NCBI GenBank assembly: GCA_937891135.1
Contig: CALAFB010000018.1
Span: 1-11,052 of the forward strand
DNA length: 11,052 nt
Origin: an uncultured Elusimicrobium sp.
GTDB lineage: Bacteria > Elusimicrobiota > Elusimicrobia > Elusimicrobiales > Elusimicrobiaceae
Direction of reading: 5' to 3'
The translations under genes and the position numbers were made by a program. Under the pieces are notes generated by a model. That model was not told where the DNA came from and searched no databases. It saw nothing but the letters and a program-made list of their open reading frames with translations. This document shows positions 1 through 7,100 of the stretch, in pieces (position 1 is the stretch's first letter; each line of letters begins with the position of its first letter).

Positions 1-5
1 AAGAA

Positions 6-3000
6 ATGATTGAAAAACAAACTAATTTCGGCAAAATTACAAACCAACTTCCGTTACCCGATTTGCTGGACATGCAAAAAGAATCCTTCAAGGATTTCTT
101 ACAATTAGGTAAAAAATTTACCGAGCGCGACCTAAAAGGGTTGCAAGCCTCTTTTGAAGATGTATTTCCCGTAGAAGCCCCCGACGGCAGTATGCGGCTT
201 GAATTTATTAAATATGATATCGGCACCCCGCGCTATGCCAACCCGGCCGAAGCCGCCGTGCGCGACAGTACTTTTGATGCTCCGTTAAAAGCCACTCTTC
301 GTTTGGATATCAAACAGAAAAACGGAACCTTTAAAGAAGGGATTGAACAAGAAGTAACCCTTTGTAATTTACCGCTGATGACCGAAGCCGGTTGTTTTGT
401 GTTTAACGGCGCGGAACGTGTAGTGGTCAGCCAGATGCACCGTTCCCCGGGTATCATTTTTGAAGAAGACGAAGAAAAGAAGCAGTCCACCTTTGGGAAA
501 CGCTTGTACGTAGCCCGCATCATTCCGTATCGCGGGGCGTGGATTGAATTTTCGTTTGATTTAAACAATACGTTGTGGGTCCGTATTGATCGCAAGAAAA
601 AAGTAGCCGTTTCTACGTTCTTACGCGCCTGCGGTTTGGAAACCAACGCACAAATTCTCCAAACTTTTTACAAATGCGAAGATATTGCCGTAAAACCGTC
701 TAACGTAGATAGTGTAATCGGCCGTTATGCCGCCGAAGATATTTACGACCCGGCCACCGGGGAAGTATTGTGGAACTTGGACGATAAAGCCTCGTTACCG
801 ATTGACGATAAATTGTTCCGCACGCTGATTGAAAAACAAGTTAAAACCATTAAAGTTATTGCCGGTAAACCGCGCCAGGAAGACCCGGCTATTTTAGCGT
901 CTTTGGAACGCAAAGAAACGACGCATACCGCCAAAGAAGCCCAAGCCGAAATTTACAAAAAAATGCGCGGGCAAGACTTTGTGGTACAGGCTCAAGCCGA
1001 AAGTTTCTTAGACAATTTAGTGTTTGAAAACTTGCGCCGCTACGATTTAAGTTTCGTCGGTCGTTACAAAATCAACAAAAAATTTGCCCAAATGTTTGAT
1101 TTGATTAGCAAACTCAACATTCCTGGGTTATCGTTAGGCGAAGGCAAGAAAAAACGGACGCATTTTGTGCAGCCCGATAAAAACCACCGCACGTTAGCCC
1201 CCGAAGACGTTATTGTGGCGGTGAAATACTTGCTAGCCTTAAACGCCGGCGAAGATGCCCAAAAAATGTATGGGGATGAATTTGTCTTTAAAACTGACGA
1301 TATTGACCACTTGGGCAACCGCCGTGTGCGCGGTATTGGGGAATTATTAGAAAACCAAATCCGCATCGGTCTTTCCCAAATGGCGAAAACTGCACGGGAC
1401 CGTATGAACCGCGATTTAACGACCCCCAGCCCGCGTGCTTTAGTAAATGCACAACCGGTGCAAGCGATTGTCCGTAAATTCTTTGGTACTTCCCAATTAT
1501 CCCAGTTTATGGACCAAATTAACCCGCTGGGCGAACTAACGCACAAACGCCGTCTGTCTGCCTTAGGGCCGGGGGGGCTCAACCGCAAACGTGCCGGGTT
1601 TGAAGTGCGCGACGTACACTATACGCACTACGGCCGCGTCTGCCCGATTGAAACGCCGGAAGGTCCGAACATTGGGTTAATTACCTCGTTGGCTTGTTAT
1701 TCCAATGTAAACGAATACGGGCTTATTGAAACTCCGTACCGCAAAGTAGAAAACGGAAAAGTAACGGATAAAATTGAAAAATTAACCGCTGATGCCGAAG
1801 ACGATAAATTTGTAGCCCAGGCTAATACGCCACTCGCTAAAGACGGTAAAATTGATACTACGGCAGTAGCGTGCCGTGTACGTGCGGATTATCCGATGGT
1901 AGCTCCCAAACAGGTAAACTATATGGACGTATCCCCGCTGCAGGTTATTAGCGTATCTGCTGCGCTCATTCCGTTCTTGGAGCACGACGATGCGAACCGT
2001 GCACTCATGGGCTGTAACATGCAACGCCAGGGTGTGCCGCTTATTATGCCAGAGGCCCCGTATGTGGGAACTGGGATTGAGCATGAAGTAGCGCGTGATT
2101 CCGGTACTTCCGTAGTAGCTAAACGGGCCGGACGTGTACAATTTGCCGATGCTTCCCGCATTGTGATTAAAACCAAAGATGGCGAATGTGATACGTATGA
2201 TTTGTTAAAATTTAAACGTTCTAACGCCGATACATGTATTAACCAACACCCCATTGTGAAAACCGGGGATGATGTAAAAGCCCGCCAAGTAATTGCCGAT
2301 GGTCCGGCCATGGATAATGGCTATTTGGCCTTAGGGCGCAACATGCTCGTTGGTTTTATGTGTTGGGAAGGGTATAACTACGAAGACGCTATTTTAGTAT
2401 CCAGCCGTCTTATTAAAGATGATGTTTTTACTTCCATACACTTGCATGAATTTACCGTAGATGCCCGCAATACCAAATTGGGTGCCGAAGAAATCACCCG
2501 TGATATTCCGAACATTGGTACGGATGCCTTATCTCACTTGGATGACGACGGAATTATTTTCCCGGCTACGGTGGTAGAACCCGGGGATATTTTAGTCGGT
2601 AAAGTCACTCCGAAAGGGGAGCAGCAATTAACGCCGGAAGAACGGCTCTTAAAAGTAATCTTCGGTAAAAAAGCGGATGATGTGGTAGATGCTTCTTTAC
2701 GTGTACCGCCTGGTACAAGCGGAAAAGTGTTAGGTACCCGCGTATTTGTGCGGAAAGAAAAAGAAATCATTTCGTTTGAAGATTTACTCTTGCATTTGGA
2801 AAGTGCGCTCAAACGGTCTGATTTGCAAGAAAATACGCGCAAAATACTGACCATTCTACTGAATGTGGCACGCCGCTGCAAACATGTTAAACGCGATACC
2901 CGTTTAAACAAAGACGAAAAGAAAGAGCTTGTTAAACTATTGCGTAAAGCAGTAGATCTCAAAGACTTGAAAGACGATGACGAAGTGCTTTCTTACCTGG

Positions 3001-4151
3001 GTATGGCCGAATTTAATATCAACGTATGGGCCAAAGCCTTAGAATTGTTCATTGAAAAAGACCAACACTTGGCTTTAATCAAAGAACAACGCGCTGTTGC
3101 GTTAGCCAATGCGAAGGAAACCTGCAAAGGGGAAGCCGCTTATAACAAAGAATCCGAACGATTAAATACGTTGTTTGATTTGTTTGTATCCAAAGTATTG
3201 GAACATTGTAAGCGCGAAATTCACTTCGCCGGCCAAGGAGATGAACTGGCCGTTACGGTCAATAAATCTGTGAAAGTGTATATCGCTTCTAAACGTAAAT
3301 TACACGTAGGGGATAAAATGTCCGGCCGCCACGGAAACAAAGGGGTGGTCGCTCGTATTCTGCCGGAAGAAGATATGCCTTTCTTACCGGACGGTACGCC
3401 GTTAGATATTGTACTGTCTCCGTTGGGTATTCCTTCCCGTATGAACGTAGGACAGTTGTTAGAAACTATGCTCGGTTGGGCGGCGCATTACTTGCATTAC
3501 AATGCCGCCACGCCTGTATTTGACGGACCTAGTGAAGCAGAAGTAGTAAACGAAGTCCGCAAAGCCAAAGAAAAAATCTTGGATGATAAAGGTTTAAAAG
3601 GCAAAGAGCGTGAAGAATATGCCGCTAAATACCTGCCCGATGATTACTGCCGTATTACACTTTACGACGGCCGTACCGGGGAACCGTTTGAAGAAAAAGT
3701 AACCATTGGTTACATGTATATGATGAAACTCATCCACTTGGTAGAAGACAAAGTTCACTCCCGTTCCACCGGACCATATAGCTTAATTACGCGCCAACCG
3801 TTAGGCGGTAAAGCGCAATTCGGCGGGCAGCGCTTCGGGGAAATGGAAGTGTGGGCCATGGAAGGGTATGGGGCCACATATACCTTGCAGGAATTCTTAA
3901 CCGTCAAATCGGATGATTTTGACGGACGTACTAAAATGTATGAAGCCATTGTCAAAGGCAAAACGCCGGCTGCGCCGGGTGTGCCGGAATCCTTTAAGGT
4001 ACTTATTAAAGAATTACAGGCTTTAGGTCTAAGCGTAGACTTGGTACAAAAACGCGAAAACGGAGGGACCACAGTTGTGGAAGATTCCTCCAAACCAGAA
4101 CAACCTGCCGCCGAAGTTGCCGCGGCTGAGAATGCTGAGGAAACGAAATAG
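6..4151 (+). CDS. rpoB: DNA-directed RNA polymerase subunit beta
   Basis: This is the beta subunit of RNA polymerase, which forms one pincer and half of the catalytic cleft and holds the rifamycin pocket. The protein is 1381 residues, slightly longer than E. coli beta (1342). Going along it: an SI1-like domain at about 235-320; rifamycin cluster I starting at G494 (SQLSQFMDQ, then THKRRLSALGPGG); the CPIETPEGPNIGLI block; the acidic pair E793/D794 (NYEDAI); a long charged insertion at about 917-1078 in the SI2 position; the active-site lysines K1104 and K1112 (GDKMSGRHGNKG); the GGKAQFGGQRFGEMEVWA clamp segment from G1267; and an Ala/Glu-rich tail from about 1351. Rifampicin-contact residues equivalent to E. 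coli Q513, D516, H526 and S531 are unchanged, while 518 is Ile and 522 is Gly. The ATG at base 6 gives the usual short beta N-terminus. Its ribosome binding site lies outside the window. The stop is TAG. Identity is certain. Confidence 0.99.
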   Translation: MIEKQTNFGKITNQLPLPDLLDMQKESFKDFLQLGKKFTERDLKGLQASFEDVFPVEAPDGSMRLEFIKYDIGTPRYANPAEAAVRDSTFDAPLKATLRLDIKQKNGTFKEGIEQEVTLCNLPLMTEAGCFVFNGAERVVVSQMHRSPGIIFEEDEEKKQSTFGKRLYVARIIPYRGAWIEFSFDLNNTLWVRIDRKKKVAVSTFLRACGLETNAQILQTFYKCEDIAVKPSNVDSVIGRYAAEDIYDPATGEVLWNLDDKASLPIDDKLFRTLIEKQVKTIKVIAGKPRQEDPAILASLERKETTHTAKEAQAEIYKKMRGQDFVVQAQAESFLDNLVFENLRRYDLSFVGRYKINKKFAQMFDLISKLNIPGLSLGEGKKKRTHFVQPDKNHRTLAPEDVIVAVKYLLALNAGEDAQKMYGDEFVFKTDDIDHLGNRRVRGIGELLENQIRIGLSQMAKTARDRMNRDLTTPSPRALVNAQPVQAIVRKFFGTSQLSQFMDQINPLGELTHKRRLSALGPGGLNRKRAGFEVRDVHYTHYGRVCPIETPEGPNIGLITSLACYSNVNEYGLIETPYRKVENGKVTDKIEKLTADAEDDKFVAQANTPLAKDGKIDTTAVACRVRADYPMVAPKQVNYMDVSPLQVISVSAALIPFLEHDDANRALMGCNMQRQGVPLIMPEAPYVGTGIEHEVARDSGTSVVAKRAGRVQFADASRIVIKTKDGECDTYDLLKFKRSNADTCINQHPIVKTGDDVKARQVIADGPAMDNGYLALGRNMLVGFMCWEGYNYEDAILVSSRLIKDDVFTSIHLHEFTVDARNTKLGAEEITRDIPNIGTDALSHLDDDGIIFPATVVEPGDILVGKVTPKGEQQLTPEERLLKVIFGKKADDVVDASLRVPPGTSGKVLGTRVFVRKEKEIISFEDLLLHLESALKRSDLQENTRKILTILLNVARRCKHVKRDTRLNKDEKKELVKLLRKAVDLKDLKDDDEVLSYLGMAEFNINVWAKALELFIEKDQHLALIKEQRAVALANAKETCKGEAAYNKESERLNTLFDLFVSKVLEHCKREIHFAGQGDELAVTVNKSVKVYIASKRKLHVGDKMSGRHGNKGVVARILPEEDMPFLPDGTPLDIVLSPLGIPSRMNVGQLLETMLGWAAHYLHYNAATPVFDGPSEAEVVNEVRKAKEKILDDKGLKGKEREEYAAKYLPDDYCRITLYDGRTGEPFEEKVTIGYMYMMKLIHLVEDKVHSRSTGPYSLITRQPLGGKAQFGGQRFGEMEVWAMEGYGATYTLQEFLTVKSDDFDGRTKMYEAIVKGKTPAAPGVPESFKVLIKELQALGLSVDLVQKRENGGTTVVEDSSKPEQPAAEVAAAENAEETK

Positions 4152-4153
4152 GC

Positions 4154-4158
4154 AGGAG
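4154..4158 (+). promoter_or_regulatory. Ribosome binding site of rpoC
   Basis: An AGGAG Shine-Dalgarno core lies in the 14-base gap between rpoB and rpoC, with 7 bases between it and the ATG at 4166. This is near-ideal spacing and supports that start. rpoC can therefore initiate independently, although coupling to rpoB termination is also likely. Confidence 0.9.
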
Positions 4159-4165
4159 AGAAAAC

Positions 4166-7100
4166 ATGCAAACGAAAAAAGTGAAACATAGTGAATTAAA
4201 CTTTTTTGATTTTGATGCCATCCGTTTGGGCATCGCCAGCCCGGAACAAATCCGTACCTGGACTTTCGGTGAAGTAAAAAAACCGGAAACCATTAACTAC
4301 CGCACCTTAAAACCGGAGCGGGACGGTTTGTTCTGTGAACGTATCTTCGGGCCGATTAAAGACTTTGAATGTGCGTGTGGAAAATACCGTTGGCCAAAAT
4401 ACCGCGGTATCAAATGCGACCGCTGCGGCGTGGAAGTAACCGAAGCCAAAGTACGCCGGGAACGTATGGGCCATATTGAGCTGGCCGTGCCGGTGGCGCA
4501 TGTATGGTTTTTGCGTAAAAATCCGTCTCGTATCGGTATTCTGCTGGATAAACGTATTAGCGAATTGGAACGTGTGGTTTATTATGCAGCCTATATTGTG
4601 TTAGAAGATTGCGTTGATAATGTAACGGGTCGCACGGATTTTAAGAAAGGCACTTTGTTGTCGGATGCCCAAGTGCGCGAAGCCCGCAAAAAACACGGAG
4701 ACCGCCTCAAAGTGGATATTGGGGCCCCGGCCATCAAAACACTTTTAGAAGGGATTGATTTTGATAAAGAAATCCCGGCTCTGCATGAACAATTAAAAAA
4801 CACGCAAAGCGAAATGGAACGTACCAAACTCGTCCGCCGTATTAAAACCATGGAAGAGTTCAAAGAAAGCGGAAATCGCCCGGAATGGATGATTTTAAGC
4901 GTACTTCCGGTCATTCCACCGGATTTACGTCCGCTTGTAGCATTAGACGGGGGCCGTTTTGCCGCGTCTGATTTAAATGACTTGTACCGCCGTATTATTA
5001 ACCGCAACAACCGTTTGAAACATATTGAGTCGTTGCGTGCGCCGGAAGTAATGATTTTTAACGAAAAACGCCTTTTACAAGAGGCAGTAGATGCACTCAT
5101 TGAAAACGGTGCCCGCGGCAAAGTATTTTTAGGGCCCGGCGGCAGACCGTTAAAATCTTTATCAGACAGTATTAAAGGAAAACACGGTCGTTTCCGCCAA
5201 AACTTACTCGGTAAACGTGTGGACTATTCCGGCCGTTCCGTAATTGTAGTGGGGCCGAACTTAAAAATTCACCAATGCGGACTTCCGAAACTGATGGCGT
5301 TGGAGTTGTTCAAACCCTTTATCATCGGGGAACTGATGAAACAAGAAGGAACCACGCTCAAATCTGCCAAAAAAATGTTGGAAAAAGTCCGTCCGGAAAT
5401 TTGGGATATTTTGGAAAAAGTAACCCAAGCTCATCCGGTTATGTTAAACCGTGCTCCTACGTTACACCGTTTGGGTATTCAGGCATTTGAACCGGTACTG
5501 ATTGAAGGTAAAGCCATTCAGCTGCATCCGCTTACTTGTGCGGCGTTCAACGCTGACTTTGACGGAGACCAGATGGCTGTGCACGTACCGTTGTCTTTGG
5601 AATCCCAAATGGAAGCACGCACACTCATGTTGGCCTCTAATAACATTTTATCGCCCGCTTCCGGTAAACCGATTGCGGCACCGTCCCATGATATGGTATT
5701 GGGGGTTAGCTGGATTACCACCATTAAAGACGGCGATATGGGCGAAGGCGGCATTTATGGTTCTAAGGAAGAAGCCTTAGTTGCTTTGGAATACGGTAAA
5801 CTTTCGTACCACGCTAAAATTAAAGTACGCGGAATGAATGCCGTGCCGGAGCTGGATGCCAAAGGCAAAGCCATTACGGACCCGGCCCAATGGAAAGATT
5901 ATACTTCTGTCGGCCGCATCATTTTCAATCAAGCACTTCCGAAAGGCTGGGAATTTATCAATAAAACGATTGGTAAAAAAGAATTGGGGGCCTTGGTAGA
6001 TGAATGTTACAAGAGCAAAAAATACGGCCGTGCAGCGGCAGTACAGCTCTTAGATAACATTATGAAAATGGGGTACCACTATGCTACGTTATCGGGGTTG
6101 TCTATTTCTATTGCGGATATGACGATCCCAGCGGCTAAAGAGACAATGATTAAAAATGCCAAAGCCGAAGTAGCTAAGATCCAAGCTCAAGCTGAAGCCG
6201 GTATCATTACGGAAGGCGAACGCTATAACAAAGTCATTGATATTTGGACCCGCGTTACGGACGACGTAGCCAATGAACTCTTCAAAGAGATGAAGCAATT
6301 TGAAGAATCCAAATATGACCCTACCAATAAAGAACACAGCGGCCAACGCTTTAACTCCGTCTATTTAATGGCGGATTCCGGAGCTCGCGGTTCCCGCCAG
6401 CAGGTACGTCAGCTGGCCGGTATGCGCGGTCTGATGGCTAAACCGCAGAAGAAATTAACCGGCGGTCAGGGTGAAATTATTGAAAACCCGATTACGGCTA
6501 ACTTCCGGGAAGGGTTGTCCGTATTGGAATACTTTATTTCCACACACGGGGGCCGTAAAGGTTTGTCTGATACGGCTTTGAAAACGGCCGATGCTGGGTA
6601 CTTAACCCGCCGTTTGGTAGACGTGGCCCACAACGTAGTAATTACGGAGCAGGACTGCGGAACCCATAACGGGATTGTGGTTAAATCCTTAATGAGCGGA
6701 GAAGAAATGGTGGAACCGTTAGATGAACGTATTTTAGGCCGCACTTCGTTAGAAGATGTGGTAGTTAAAGTACAAAAAGCAGACGGTAAAGAAGAAGAAA
6801 AAACCATCATTAAAGAAGGCGATTTAATTACCTTAGAACAAGCCAAAGAAGTCAAAAAATACGGGGTGGAATCTGTACGGATCCGCTCTGTATTAACGTG
6901 TGAAGCCCCGTATGGCGTGTGTGCGAAATGTTACGGGTTGTCTTTGGCTACGGCGTCTAACAGTAACCCGGGGGACTCGGTTGGTATCATTGCAGCCCAG
7001 TCCATTGGGGAACCGGGTACGCAGTTAACCTTGCGTACGTTCCACATCGGTGGTACGGCCTCCCGCGTGCTTTCACGCAGCCAGGCCGTTGCGGAGTTTG

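Noticed and set aside
1064..1588. 174-codon minus-strand open frame, and similar antisense frames across rpoB, rpoC and fusA
   Set aside because: These are shadows of the conserved sense genes, with no family resemblance and no ribosome binding site argument.
5369..5375. A7 runs (also 957-963 and 4276-4282) as programmed frameshift sites
   Set aside because: They come from ordinary AAA codons in a lysine-rich, AAA-preferring gene. Alternative frames lead nowhere meaningful, and I see no downstream stimulatory structure.
5275..5780. Two plus-strand open frames (5275-5490 and 5502-5780) in another frame within rpoC
   Set aside because: They overlap the catalytic core of rpoC, and their translations look like frame-shifted reads of it. 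There is no frameshift in rpoC itself.
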